Assembly: GCA_005792145.1 (NCBI GenBank)
Contig: SXSS01000093.1
Span: forward strand, 1 to 34,655
Source: Planctomycetia bacterium
Lineage (GTDB): Bacteria; Planctomycetota; Phycisphaerae; Phycisphaerales; SM1A02
DNA length: 34,655 nt
Reading direction: 5' to 3'
Shown: positions 16,889 through 25,230 of the stretch, one piece after another
Layout: each line of letters begins with the position of its first letter
Numbering within the stretch: position 1 is the stretch's first letter
Translations under genes and position numbers: made by a program
The notes under the pieces: model-generated
The model's database searches: none
What the model saw: the letters and a program-made list of their open reading frames with translations, nothing else
Told to the model about the DNA's origin: nothing

Positions 16889-17297
16889 GAGCGCCACTCC
16901 AATTTTCTGGCAGAGCTTGCACGCGACCATCACGATCAATACATGCGAGAGTTGTTTCGCCGATCACAAGTTCTTCGTCTCCTCTGCAAAGTCGATAGGA
17001 ATGTTCGATCTTCACATGACCAACATCGCGCAGCGTGGTTTCGAGAACCAGCAGTTCGTCGTACTTTGCGGGTTTGCGATATCTGACATCTAAACGCGTG
17101 ACCGCCAGCAAAATTCCGCGCGCTTCAAGATCCGCGTATGTCGAACCACTCGCACGCAACAATTCCGTTCTGCCCATCTCAAACCAAATTGGATAGACGG
17201 TGTGATGCACGACGCTCATCGGATCACACTCGCAGTAACGCGGCCGAATTTCCATTTTATGAACCTGCGCCATTCCTTCTTTTATATCGCAGATCAC
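16872..17297 (-). CDS. 4HBT hot-dog acyl-CoA thioesterase (YbgC-like)
   Basis: A 141-residue single hot-dog-fold thioesterase. The family signature is clear: a Y.E.DPM..VHH..YP.WFE..RTELLR motif (residues 20-48 region), in which D25 is the catalytic Asp equivalent, and 'DVRYRKPAKYDELLVLETTL'. YbgC-type enzymes hydrolyse short acyl-CoA or acyl-ACP thioesters and in many bacteria accompany the Tol-Pal system; no tol gene is here. The GTG at 17297 overlaps the mnmE stop by 4 nt (GTGA), a sign of translational coupling. An ATG at 17273 with AAGGA directly against it is the alternative start and would shorten the protein by 8 residues. It ends overlapping the dciA-like gene. Confidence 0.9.
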   Translation of the reverse strand: MICDIKEGMAQVHKMEIRPRYCECDPMSVVHHTVYPIWFEMGRTELLRASGSTYADLEARGILLAVTRLDVRYRKPAKYDELLVLETTLRDVGHVKIEHSYRLCRGDEELVIGETTLACIDRDGRVQALPENWSGAPIVAG

Positions 17298-18709
17298 TTA
17301 CCGATGCAGAACCGCGCGAAGAGCGCGGCGAGCACATCGTCAGGAGTGCGATGACCCGCGACGATTCCCAGCGAATCGAGCGCGTCGCGCAATTCCATCG
17401 CAATAATCTCCGCAGGCTCAGCGGCGCGTCGCCCTGCATCGACGCATGCTTGTGCCGCATCGCGCGCTTGTGCCATCAAACTCTGCGCTTCGGCGAGTGC
17501 AGATCGGTGCCGTTCAAGCAGAACTGGCGCGAGTCTCGATCCGCCAACCCATCCTCCATCATCGACTGCTGCGGTGAGCGCTTCCCGAAGTTCGTCGATG
17601 CCATCACCATTCAATGCGCTTGTGATGCAACCGCCTTGCACTTTGGCACGGGTGTGACTTTGATCATCTGCGCAGTCCGACTTCGTCCACACAGTCATCA
17701 TTCGCGCGCCACTCATCACCGTCGCATCAGTCGAAATTGGGACGCAATTCAATTGCAATGTTGCTGAATCAAATGCGTGCTTCGCAAGTTCTTGCATCTG
17801 CTCTCCAAGGGCATGATGCGGATCTTCGATTCCTGGCAAATCAACCAGCAACACTTCGCGACCTCGATTCAGTTTCAAAGTTTCAATAATCGCGTCACGC
17901 GTCGAACCTGCTTGAGGCGATGTCACAACGCGTTCATGCCCAAGAAGTGCGTTGAAAAGACACGATTTTCCCGCATTCGGCGCGCCACGCAGCGCAATCA
18001 CAGGAAGCGCACGCAGCGATTCTTCAGGAGTTGTTTGATTGACCGCTGCGGAAAGATCCGCCTGAACCGAAGCGATTCCCCTGACGAGATCGACCGCGGT
18101 AATTGCAACAACATCTTCTTGGTCGCTGAAGTCGATGCCGGCCTCAACAAGCGCAAGCAAGCCAATGATTTCCTCCGCGGCTTTGAATGCAATTTGTCTT
18201 ACGCGTCCAGAGCGCAATTGTCGCGCAGCATCCAACTGTGAATCTGATTCAGCCGAAATCGAGAGTGCGATCGACTCCGCCTCCTCCACTTCAAGCGTGC
18301 CACTGAGAAACGCGCGAGCACTGAATTCGCCGGGTGATGCGCGGCGCGCGCATATTGTGCCGAATGCAGAATCGCACAATGTGTTGACCACGGCCGTCAA
18401 GAGTGTCGTGTGACCCGCGAGTAAAAGTTCGACGGTCTCTTGCCCCGTGAAACTTTGAGGAGCAACCATCACCAAAGCAAGCGCGGGTACATCAACCTTT
18501 TCCCCGGAGACTTTGATGCCAATACGAACGGATTGCACGCCACGACGTGCGGTCAATTTCCCTTCAATAAGTCGCTCGTTCACAATTCGAAACGCAGCGT
18601 CACCACTGATGCGCACAATGCCTCGGGCAGCAGAACCTGGCGGCGAAGAAATCGCCGCAATTGCGTCGGAGTTTGATGCAGTTTCGACCCAGTTCGCAGG
18701 GCCAGGCAT
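17294..18709 (-). CDS. mnmE: tRNA modification GTPase MnmE, with divergent G motifs
   Basis: A 471-residue MnmE, which with MnmG installs the cmnm5/nm5 group on wobble uridine 34 of tRNAs using methylene-THF and FAD. The N-terminal folate-binding domain spans 1-130 (AAISSPPGSAARGIVRISG, ARRASPGEFSARAF), helical parts flank the G domain, and the C-terminus is the canonical CIGK (468-471). G-domain motifs: G1 GAPNAGKS (242-249), G2 STRD (269-272), G3 DLPG (290-293) in place of DTAG, G4 TKSD (342-345) in place of NKxD. The stretch between G3 and G4 is short for the family. I use the ATG at 18709, one base after the yidC stop; the open frame to 18790 lies inside yidC. It shares a transcript with yidC. 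Confidence 0.93.
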   Translation of the reverse strand: MPGPANWVETASNSDAIAAISSPPGSAARGIVRISGDAAFRIVNERLIEGKLTARRGVQSVRIGIKVSGEKVDVPALALVMVAPQSFTGQETVELLLAGHTTLLTAVVNTLCDSAFGTICARRASPGEFSARAFLSGTLEVEEAESIALSISAESDSQLDAARQLRSGRVRQIAFKAAEEIIGLLALVEAGIDFSDQEDVVAITAVDLVRGIASVQADLSAAVNQTTPEESLRALPVIALRGAPNAGKSCLFNALLGHERVVTSPQAGSTRDAIIETLKLNRGREVLLVDLPGIEDPHHALGEQMQELAKHAFDSATLQLNCVPISTDATVMSGARMMTVWTKSDCADDQSHTRAKVQGGCITSALNGDGIDELREALTAAVDDGGWVGGSRLAPVLLERHRSALAEAQSLMAQARDAAQACVDAGRRAAEPAEIIAMELRDALDSLGIVAGHRTPDDVLAALFARFCIGK

Positions 18710-18710
18710 A

Positions 18711-20939
18711 TCAGCCTCTGTCTTTGAACTTCTTATTTGTTTGTCGCTTTGACTGGGCGCGTTCCAAGGCCTTCTCGTACAGCTTTCCAATTGCGTCTCG
18801 CGTCTTGGACTTCTTCACAACGACTGGCTGATCCTTTGTCATTTCAATGTATCGGCGCACCATTTTGCTCTCCCAAATTCCAACAAGCGTCGAAGTCATG
18901 ATGTACAAAGTCAATCCGGATGGAGCGGCATAGAGCATAACAGGGAACATAACGACAGTCATGATCCGCATCATTTTCTGTTGTTGTAACTGCTCGGGAG
19001 TTTGCTGAGTCGATGGCGGCGGCGCCATATATTTCTGCTGAATATAAAAAACGCCACCCATCAATAACGGAACAATGTTGATGCTTGCGAGAGAGAAAAA
19101 GTAAAGATTGATCGGTGTTGGAAGTGTGATGAATCGATCTTGCGCGCTGAGATCGCCAAGAAAATTCCATCCACCAAAAAGTTGGAAGACGCCGAAGAAT
19201 GCTGGCTGTTGGCGAAGTTCGAATGCCAGATATAGAACGGCATACAGCGCCATCCAAATTGGCATCTGCAAGAATGTTGGCAGGAATCCACCAAGACATC
19301 CCACTGGATTGACGCCCTTCTCTTTATAGAGCCGCATCTGCTCTTGCTGCATTCGCTTTGGATCATCGCCATATCTCGCCTTGAGCGCATCGAGTTCTGG
19401 CTTCATCTCCGCCATCCCCTTGGTCAAGCGCTGCATCTGCACTTGTGACTTCTTGCTGATCGGATGCAAAATCAGTCGCACAACAAGCACAAGCGCGATG
19501 ATTGCGAGCGCCCAATCAAACACAACATAGTTATGCAGGAAATCCAAGAAGATGACCATCAAATTTGCCAACCACGCAAATGTGCACCACGAACAACATC
19601 CGCCCATCGAATAGACAATAAGCCCCGACATTTCAAGCGCGCTGTATGGAGGGACGGTCGAGAGGATCACATGATCGAGAGGACCCGCAAACACACCCAT
19701 TGAAAAATCCGCTGTCTGCCCTGCAGCAACGGTGCGCGCTGGCGAATGCAACTCAATAAATAATGTTGGCGCTCCTGTTGTATCGGTCGAACTTGGATCG
19801 CCAAGGGAAGCACGAATGGACTCGATCGATGTTGCAAGTGATTTGCTTGGAACACCTGTCGCGGTAGGTGTCATTGGCGCATGCACTGCGAGAGAAAAAT
19901 ATCGGTTCGTGGTTCCAAACCAACTCAGGTGTTGATCTTGTTCCTTCTGCTCTGGACTTGGCCACACATCAAATTTTGCGGCGGCGACATTTGTTACAAC
20001 TGTAGCGCGCTCGAGCATCGCATCGTGGGTGATCACAGAAGTCTGCGCTGGATCGCGCCGTTCGCTCATCAAATATCCAAACTGCAGACGACGAATATCC
20101 ATCATCTCATTCGCCTCCCGCGTCAGATCGCCAGGACCGTATTGCACAATGCTGATCGTGTGTGTGGCGGCGGAAAGATTCTCCACAGTCTGCGAAAGTG
20201 CGATGTCATATCCATCGCCCTGTTTCGCTTGCAGGGTGAAAACACGTCGAATTTTCAGCACTGGCGTTCCCGCATCATCGACGAGAATTGTCTCGAAAGT
20301 TCCAGCAGATTGTTGAGACCAGACAGCGCCAAAGAGCGATGTTGATTGGCCATCGACCTGAATCGAATGGGCGGCCAACATTGGCACGGTGAAATTTACG
20401 AGCGTTCCAACTGGCGCGAGAAAATATCGATTGCTCGCGTCGGGCAATGGCGGAATTGTGTTCGCGCCAGATGCAATTGCTGATGCGTGGCGAATTGCCG
20501 CTATTCGATCAGATGCATTCACCCAAAATTCGCTGAAAACAATTTTGCTAATTCCTGCGCCTGATGTCGAAAAATCAATTGTGAAGCGATCTTTTGCTGG
20601 ATCAAGCGAACCAAGACTTGCCACAGTAGAAGCCGCTGCGCCAGATGGACGAGCTTTCAACTTTGCTGTTGGCACTACTGGAGAAACTGTCGTAGTTGGC
20701 GCATTCGGCGGGATGACCGCGGCAGGTACAGAGACATTGGTCGTCGCAGCAGGCGTAGGCAAAGCAGTTGCATTCGATGCGACCTCTGCGTTCGCAGGAG
20801 GTGTAGTGCTGGCCGCCGGCGAATCCGCGACTTGCTTCGATTTTTCGGCGCTTTTCCCCGTGATGACGATCGTCACAATGCTTGCCGCGAATAAAATCAC
20901 CGACAGCGTTAGAAGTAATTTTCGAGTTCCCGTATTCAT
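18711..20939 (-). CDS. yidC: Membrane protein insertase YidC/OxaA
   Basis: A 742-residue insertase that places membrane proteins in the inner membrane, with or without SecYEG. It has an N-terminal membrane helix (8-28), an Ala/Pro/Thr-rich linker (30-105), a long periplasmic beta domain (about 110-425) and the conserved 60KD_IMP core (about 435-705). In the core, R488 in LVVRLILHPISKK is the functionally essential arginine, followed by a coiled-coil hairpin (500-540) and four more helices. The end is strongly basic (from about 715), a ribosome-contacting feature. A Cys-rich GGCCSWC (447-452 region) at the start of the core is unusual. It follows the phosphoesterase by 28 bp and precedes mnmE by one base, the classic yidC-mnmE order. 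Confidence 0.96.
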   Translation of the reverse strand: MNTGTRKLLLTLSVILFAASIVTIVITGKSAEKSKQVADSPAASTTPPANAEVASNATALPTPAATTNVSVPAAVIPPNAPTTTVSPVVPTAKLKARPSGAAASTVASLGSLDPAKDRFTIDFSTSGAGISKIVFSEFWVNASDRIAAIRHASAIASGANTIPPLPDASNRYFLAPVGTLVNFTVPMLAAHSIQVDGQSTSLFGAVWSQQSAGTFETILVDDAGTPVLKIRRVFTLQAKQGDGYDIALSQTVENLSAATHTISIVQYGPGDLTREANEMMDIRRLQFGYLMSERRDPAQTSVITHDAMLERATVVTNVAAAKFDVWPSPEQKEQDQHLSWFGTTNRYFSLAVHAPMTPTATGVPSKSLATSIESIRASLGDPSSTDTTGAPTLFIELHSPARTVAAGQTADFSMGVFAGPLDHVILSTVPPYSALEMSGLIVYSMGGCCSWCTFAWLANLMVIFLDFLHNYVVFDWALAIIALVLVVRLILHPISKKSQVQMQRLTKGMAEMKPELDALKARYGDDPKRMQQEQMRLYKEKGVNPVGCLGGFLPTFLQMPIWMALYAVLYLAFELRQQPAFFGVFQLFGGWNFLGDLSAQDRFITLPTPINLYFFSLASINIVPLLMGGVFYIQQKYMAPPPSTQQTPEQLQQQKMMRIMTVVMFPVMLYAAPSGLTLYIMTSTLVGIWESKMVRRYIEMTKDQPVVVKKSKTRDAIGKLYEKALERAQSKRQTNKKFKDRG

Positions 20940-20967
20940 ATTTTTATTCGTTTCTCATTCTTGATGC

Positions 20968-21780
20968 TCAACGACCTTGGAGAAGTCGTTCGCCGAGCCA
21001 ATCATTCAAATCATCGATGGCTTTGATCTTTTCAACGGTGCGCTCTATGTCATATTCCAAGCGAATGAACTGCACTGAAATTGGTTCGAAATTCTCGCCA
21101 GTTTCCAAGATTGCATACGAAGCGCGTGGATCGAGGTCGCGAGGTTGACCAACCGAACCAGGATTCACGATGACAGAATCCTGCGCTGAAAATTTATAAA
21201 TTCCATCAGTCATTTCAGCGGAGGGAAGAAAATCTGGATCGTCGGTGAATACACCTGGAACATGTGTGTGCCCAACAAGACAGACTCGCGATGGCTTGAT
21301 GCGCGCAAAAATATCCTTGATCTTCTTCGTGCTATTCAGCGGATCTTCGGGAAAGATGTATTCATTGATTGGTCGACGCGGCGAACCATGCACGCAAAGG
21401 AATGGGCCGAATACAACACGAACGCGAAGTTGGCCAAGAAAATCCCATCGACTCACGGCTTCCGCGACGTCATACTCTGCGCCTGATTCGCCATCTTCGG
21501 CCTTCGGCGGCTCTAATTGTCGACGCGTCCAATATGCCGCGGCCTCGGCGGATGCATTGAAATTTGTTGGCTCATACAGCACACCAAAATCGTGATTGCC
21601 CATCAAACTCCACTCGCAACGCTTGGCAACCAGATCGACGCACTCCTTCGGATCAGGCCCATATCCAACGATGTCGCCGAGGGAAAGAATCCGATCAACA
21701 CCCCGGCTGTCGATATCCGCCAGCACCGTTTCGAGCGCGGAGAGATTCGAGTGGACGTCGCTGATGAGTGCAGTTCGCAT
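20968..21780 (-). CDS. Calcineurin-like metallophosphoesterase
   Basis: A 270-residue soluble phosphoesterase. All metal-binding blocks are present: DVHSN (D8, H10), GDIVGYGP (D36), GNHD (N62, H63), HGSP (H130) and GHTH (H170, H172). The size and order fit the YfcE/MJ0936-like group, which cleaves phosphodiesters or phosphomonoesters with two Mn or Fe ions; the physiological substrate is unknown. The C-terminal 40 residues are extra charged helices. It heads a leftward set with yidC and mnmE, and diverges from lpdA with 77 bp between starts. No close TAnnnT box precedes it: AATAAT lies 14 nt upstream, so this gene may have a true short leader. Confidence 0.92.
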   Translation of the reverse strand: MRTALISDVHSNLSALETVLADIDSRGVDRILSLGDIVGYGPDPKECVDLVAKRCEWSLMGNHDFGVLYEPTNFNASAEAAAYWTRRQLEPPKAEDGESGAEYDVAEAVSRWDFLGQLRVRVVFGPFLCVHGSPRRPINEYIFPEDPLNSTKKIKDIFARIKPSRVCLVGHTHVPGVFTDDPDFLPSAEMTDGIYKFSAQDSVIVNPGSVGQPRDLDPRASYAILETGENFEPISVQFIRLEYDIERTVEKIKAIDDLNDWLGERLLQGR

Positions 21781-21841
21781 AGGGTTTCCCGCATATTATT
21801 GAGGGGGAAGGGATACTAGCAAACCTCTCGCGACAGATCGC

Positions 21842-21847
21842 TAGAAT
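21842..21847 (+). promoter_or_regulatory. -10 box of lpdA
   Basis: TAGAAT ends 10 nt before the ATG at 21858, followed by a run of seven C. No Shine-Dalgarno is seen. The leader would be only about 3-4 nt. Confidence 0.4.
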
Positions 21848-21857
21848 CACCCCCCCT

Positions 21858-23354
21858 ATGACAGATATGAAGCATTATGACCTCATCGTGATTGGAAGCG
21901 GACCTGGCGGTTATGTGGGCGCGATTCGCGCAGCGCAAATGGGTATGAAAGTCTGTTGCATAGAACGCGACAAGCTTGGCGGCGTTTGTTTGAACTGGGG
22001 ATGCATCCCAACAAAGGCTCTGCTGCATAATGCGGAGCTTTACATGGAGGCGATTCGCCACGGCGAGACTTGGGGAATTGAAATCAAACCCGAGCATATC
22101 AAAGTGAATTGGGAAAAAGTCGTCGGGCGAAGCCGTGGCATCACTGGTCAATTGAATGCTGGTATCGCATTCCTCTTTAAGAAGAATAAAATTGATCACA
22201 TTGTCGGTCACGCGAAGATCACCGCAGGCAAGACGGCCGCGGGACCTTGCAAAGTTGAAGTGCGCAAAGCCAATGGAACGTATTACAAGGGTGCAAGCGA
22301 AGGTGATGCACAAATCATCACTGCAGATCGCGTCATGCTTGCAACTGGGGCTGCACCGAAACAACTTCCATTCGCACCATGCGATGGTAAGACGATCATC
22401 TCAAGTTATGAAGCAATGAACCTTCCAACTCGACCAGCTTCGATGTTGATCATCGGATCTGGCGCAATCGGAATGGAGTTCGCATACTTCTATAACGCTT
22501 TTGGAACGAAGGTCACCGTCGTTGAAATGCAGGATCGAATTCTGCCAATCGAAGATGATGACATTTCCGCGGCAGCGATAAAAACATTTACAGCGCAAGG
22601 AATCGCATTCCGAATTGGGTCGAGCGTCAAGGCGATCGACAAGAATCCAAAGGGTGCGAAGGTCACTTTGTATGAAGTGAAAGATGAAAAGAAGACGGAA
22701 ACTTTGGAAGTCGAGGTTGTCCTTGTCGCCGTCGGTGTCGGCGCGCGCTATGACGGTTTGTTCGACCCTTCGCTTGGTGTTCGCATTTGCGATTCAGGTC
22801 CTGCGAAAGGCCACATCTGGACGGACTATCAAGACAAGCCCGAACCTTCATATCAAACAAGTGTTCCTGGTGTGTATGCGATTGGTGATGTCATCGGACC
22901 ACCTTGGCTTGCGCATGTTGCCAGCGAAGAAGCAGTTGCATGCGTCGAACGAATGAAGGGACATCACACGCTTGGTGTGGATTATTCATCGATTCCAGGA
23001 TGCACATATTGCAATCCACAGGTTGCGTCGATCGGTATGACCGAACGCGAGGCGAAGGCGAAGGGATTGAAATATAAAGTTGGCAAGTATCCGCTGAAGG
23101 CGCACGGTAAAGCAATCGCCGTCGGGGCAACCGATGGACTTGTGAAGATCATCACCAGCGAACCATACGGAGAAATTCTCGGGGCTCACATCTTCGGCGA
23201 AGACGCAAGCGAACTGATTGGTGAAATGGGATTGGCCAAACGCCTCGAAGCGACCGCGGAGGACATCATCTCGACTGTCCACGCTCATCCGACAATGCAC
23301 GAAGCGATTCATGAAGCGGCGCTTGCGACTGAAGGTCGCGTGATTCACGGTTGA
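21858..23354 (+). CDS. lpdA: Dihydrolipoyl dehydrogenase
   Basis: A 498-residue FAD enzyme that reoxidises dihydrolipoamide in 2-oxoacid dehydrogenase or glycine-cleavage complexes and passes electrons to NAD. The FAD fingerprint IGSGPGGYVGAIRAAQ starts near residue 12. The redox disulfide is C44-C49 in GGVCLNWGCIPTK, the second nucleotide motif is IIGSGAIGMEF near 202, and the C-terminal catalytic HPTMHEAIHE lies near 475. Length is slightly over the usual 460-475, owing to inserts near 125-145 and 300-325. No E1 or E2 genes are adjacent, so it probably serves several complexes. The ATG at 21858 is preceded by no Shine-Dalgarno; a second ATG three codons later is possible. A perfect hairpin follows 50 bp after the stop. 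Confidence 0.96.
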   Translation: MTDMKHYDLIVIGSGPGGYVGAIRAAQMGMKVCCIERDKLGGVCLNWGCIPTKALLHNAELYMEAIRHGETWGIEIKPEHIKVNWEKVVGRSRGITGQLNAGIAFLFKKNKIDHIVGHAKITAGKTAAGPCKVEVRKANGTYYKGASEGDAQIITADRVMLATGAAPKQLPFAPCDGKTIISSYEAMNLPTRPASMLIIGSGAIGMEFAYFYNAFGTKVTVVEMQDRILPIEDDDISAAAIKTFTAQGIAFRIGSSVKAIDKNPKGAKVTLYEVKDEKKTETLEVEVVLVAVGVGARYDGLFDPSLGVRICDSGPAKGHIWTDYQDKPEPSYQTSVPGVYAIGDVIGPPWLAHVASEEAVACVERMKGHHTLGVDYSSIPGCTYCNPQVASIGMTEREAKAKGLKYKVGKYPLKAHGKAIAVGATDGLVKIITSEPYGEILGAHIFGEDASELIGEMGLAKRLEATAEDIISTVHAHPTMHEAIHEAALATEGRVIHG

Positions 23355-23403
23355 TACAGCGATAGAACTTTTGAACTAGGTGACAACACCGCAAAACAAG
23401 CAG

Positions 23404-23435
23404 ACTCCCCGTATGAAATCGTTCATACGGGGAGT
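23404..23435. terminator. Perfect 14-bp hairpin between convergent lpdA and the small exported protein gene
   Basis: Arms 23404-23417 and 23422-23435 pair without mismatch around an ATCG loop; the stem base is GC-rich (ACTCCCCG). No T-run follows on the plus strand. On the minus strand a modest T-rich stretch (CTTGTTTTG) follows after about 5 nt. Lying between convergent genes, it is best read as a bidirectional terminator or 3'-end stabiliser; a regulator site is less likely. Confidence 0.65.
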
Positions 23436-23500
23436 ACCTGATACTGTGACGGCATTGGCGATGACTCGCCACAGCAATGATGATTCAATACAAAAGTTCG

Positions 23501-23806
23501 CTATCGCTCTTTCTTCTCTTTCCGCATAGGGTCATTCTTTTCGCACCAAACGGCATACATCCGTCGAACGACACGCTCTTGAACGGTGTGCATCCACGCG
23601 CGTCCAAAGTGATCGTCCATAAATGTGACAAATGCTTGCGGGTATGCCTGCGCTCGAAGTGACCAATGCGGCGGTATGCCAAATGCGTTGTTGGTCTGCA
23701 GGCAGAGTGCTCCAACTGCGATCAATGAAAAGGTAAGAAACGAAAATGAGAGTCGCTTCATTGATTTGCGAACCATAGACCATGCAAATTTGTGGGGGAA
23801 TTTCAT
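23501..23806 (-). CDS. Small exported protein of unknown function
   Basis: A 101-residue protein from the ATG at 23806, which has a clear AAAGGA 7 nt upstream. The longer frame to 23869 overlaps the regulator gene and is rejected. The N-terminus is basic and long (MKFPHKFAWSMVRKSMKRL), then a hydrophobic core (SFSFLTFSLIAVGALCL), with likely cleavage near NNAFG or retention as an anchor. The mature part is about 60 residues, rich in aromatic, Arg and His residues (PPHWSLRAQAYPQAF), and ends in a charged KEKKER tail. I do not recognise it. It starts 20 bp after the stop of the HTH-TPR regulator, so the two are likely made together. Confidence 0.7.
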   Translation of the reverse strand: MKFPHKFAWSMVRKSMKRLSFSFLTFSLIAVGALCLQTNNAFGIPPHWSLRAQAYPQAFVTFMDDHFGRAWMHTVQERVVRRMYAVWCEKNDPMRKEKKER

Positions 23807-23813
23807 ATGGTTT

Positions 23814-23819
23814 TCCTTT
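23814..23819 (-). promoter_or_regulatory. Ribosome binding site of the small exported protein gene
   Basis: Minus-strand AAAGGA, 7 nt before the ATG at 23806. It is one of the few clear Shine-Dalgarno sites in the window and it decides this start over the upstream one at 23869. Confidence 0.7.
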
Positions 23820-23826
23820 CTGCCTT

Positions 23827-25080
23827 TCAGGCTGTATGCAAAGAGCGAGCGCTCTCGAGGATTCGCCATCCTGTTTCACGAAATGATGGGAATCGACCCA
23901 TCGTGCCTGTCACGGTTCGAACATCGTCGTCGTCTAATAACCATTCGGTTGCGTAGCCAAGTGATTCGTTCATTCTCTGTCGACGCAGATGCTCGAATGT
24001 GAACGCGCGTTCACGCATCGACCAATTTTCCATACGCTCTGCGATTTCCGCGGTCTTGTTGGAAAACACCGCCATATGTCGATGCAATTCTGGACCGCTC
24101 AATCCGCGCAGCACAACATTGCAGCCGAAGATCGCCCACCAACCATAACTCTCCAACCAATCGCCTGGTGGATAGTTGGCGACATCGACAACTTGATCCA
24201 ATCCTGCGGAAAGTGCTTCTGCAGCACGCAGTGGATCCATCACACCAAGCGCGGCGTCGCATTCCAAAATCGCCCCTGTGCAAGTATTGGCGATACCCGC
24301 ATAAGACGCATCATCAAATTCCTTTGCAAGGGTTGAATATGAAGTCAGCGCAATCTGCAAATCTTCTCGAGCGCGCTGCGCGTGCGAATTTCCGCTGAGT
24401 GGATCGGTCTCGATCAATCGGCGCTGGGATTGTCCTCGAACATAATGTCCAAACGCTTCGACAACTCGCTCGGTGCGCGTTTCCGCTGGTCGCGATTGAA
24501 AACGCTCGACGAGCGAATTCGAAACAGAACAAGCTTCAACAAGATGCCAAAGGGCATAATGAGCGTTCGCAAGATTCACCTCGAGCATCATTCGAACATG
24601 AGTGGGAACTCCAGGCTCTGCAAGCCCACGTTGCAAGGCTGCGAGAGCTTTCGTATATCGCCCAAGTCCGTCATACGCTCCCGCGAGACGATTTGCCGCG
24701 GTCGCACGCTCACTTCCAGTATGCGCGGCGAGAAATAAAGCGCGCGATAATTCGGTCATTCGCCGAAATTCGCCAGAGCGATGCGCTTCGATTGCTTCTC
24801 GATCGAGTATTGCAAATCCGCGTTCAGCCATCCTTTCAATTTCTCCATAAGCCTCGGCTTCATCGCGCCAGATTCCTTCCGCAACATCGCCGACATCCCA
24901 GTCGAGCGCTTCTGCAAGTCCAACTACTAAATCGAGTTTGGGATTACCACTTTCCGGAACTACTTTGGATGGCTCGCGCCCAAGCGCCTGAGCTGTTTGA
25001 ATTCTTGTCCACCTGCGATAAATACGCGCAAGATCAACAAATTGGCTGAGTCGATCACGCCGAACTTCATCTCGAGACAT
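23827..25080 (-). CDS. HTH-TPR regulator-like protein
   Basis: A 417-residue cytoplasmic protein from the ATG at 25080. Residues about 5-70 look like a variant Xre-type helix-turn-helix (IYRRWTRIQTAQALGREPSK, then GNPKLDLVVGLAEALDWDVG). Residues 80-400 are all-helical with TPR-like spacing (SERATAANRLAGAYDGLGRY, KALAALQRGL), a layout like peptide- or partner-sensing regulators (RRNPPA or Rgg-like in shape only). The target genes and signal are unknown. The next gene downstream encodes a small exported protein 20 bp away, which invites the idea of a peptide-regulator pair. Upstream starts at 25131 and 25212 are in frame, but the added sequence is low-complexity basic. Palindromes at 25125 and 25144 lie in its promoter region. 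Confidence 0.8.
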   Translation of the reverse strand: MSRDEVRRDRLSQFVDLARIYRRWTRIQTAQALGREPSKVVPESGNPKLDLVVGLAEALDWDVGDVAEGIWRDEAEAYGEIERMAERGFAILDREAIEAHRSGEFRRMTELSRALFLAAHTGSERATAANRLAGAYDGLGRYTKALAALQRGLAEPGVPTHVRMMLEVNLANAHYALWHLVEACSVSNSLVERFQSRPAETRTERVVEAFGHYVRGQSQRRLIETDPLSGNSHAQRAREDLQIALTSYSTLAKEFDDASYAGIANTCTGAILECDAALGVMDPLRAAEALSAGLDQVVDVANYPPGDWLESYGWWAIFGCNVVLRGLSGPELHRHMAVFSNKTAEIAERMENWSMRERAFTFEHLRRQRMNESLGYATEWLLDDDDVRTVTGTMGRFPSFRETGWRILESARSLHTA

Positions 25081-25098
25081 AGATACCCCACTTTCTTG

Positions 25099-25113
25099 CG
25101 GACTCCGGGTCCG
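25099..25113. repeat. Inverted repeat upstream of the HTH-TPR gene
   Basis: Arms CGGAC and GTCCG (5 bp) around a 5-nt centre. It would lie in the 5' leader of the regulator mRNA, or form part of an operator with the two palindromes further upstream. Short, so chance is possible. Confidence 0.35.
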
Positions 25114-25124
25114 AAACCGCCGCC

Positions 25125-25136
25125 TATGCATGCATA
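25125..25136. promoter_or_regulatory. 12-bp perfect palindrome, candidate operator
   Basis: TATGCATGCATA is its own reverse complement. It lies 45 bp upstream of the regulator start, in the region between the divergent regulator and gmk genes. It could be an autoregulation site or part of a -10 region. Confidence 0.4.
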
Positions 25137-25143
25137 AAAGGAG

Positions 25144-25153
25144 TGAGCGCTCA
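25144..25153. promoter_or_regulatory. 10-bp perfect palindrome, candidate operator
   Basis: TGAGCGCTCA is its own reverse complement and its centre is 18 bp from that of the 25125 palindrome, close to two helical turns. The pair could bind a dimer of dimers. Confidence 0.35.
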
Positions 25154-25218
25154 TTTTTCTTACATCTGATTTCTAATTTTTCTTTCGTGCACCACAAAAG
25201 CGCATTCCCCAAACTCTT

Positions 25219-25224
25219 TACACT
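25219..25224 (+). promoter_or_regulatory. -10 box of gmk
   Basis: TACACT ends 6 nt before the ATG at 25231. No Shine-Dalgarno. This matches the spacing at the caspase-like gene, which uses the same hexamer. Confidence 0.45.
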
Positions 25225-25230
25225 CTAAAT

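Noticed and set aside
18710-18790. Upstream extension of mnmE
   Set aside because: It overlaps yidC's C-terminal coding region; MnmE homology begins just after the 18709 ATG.
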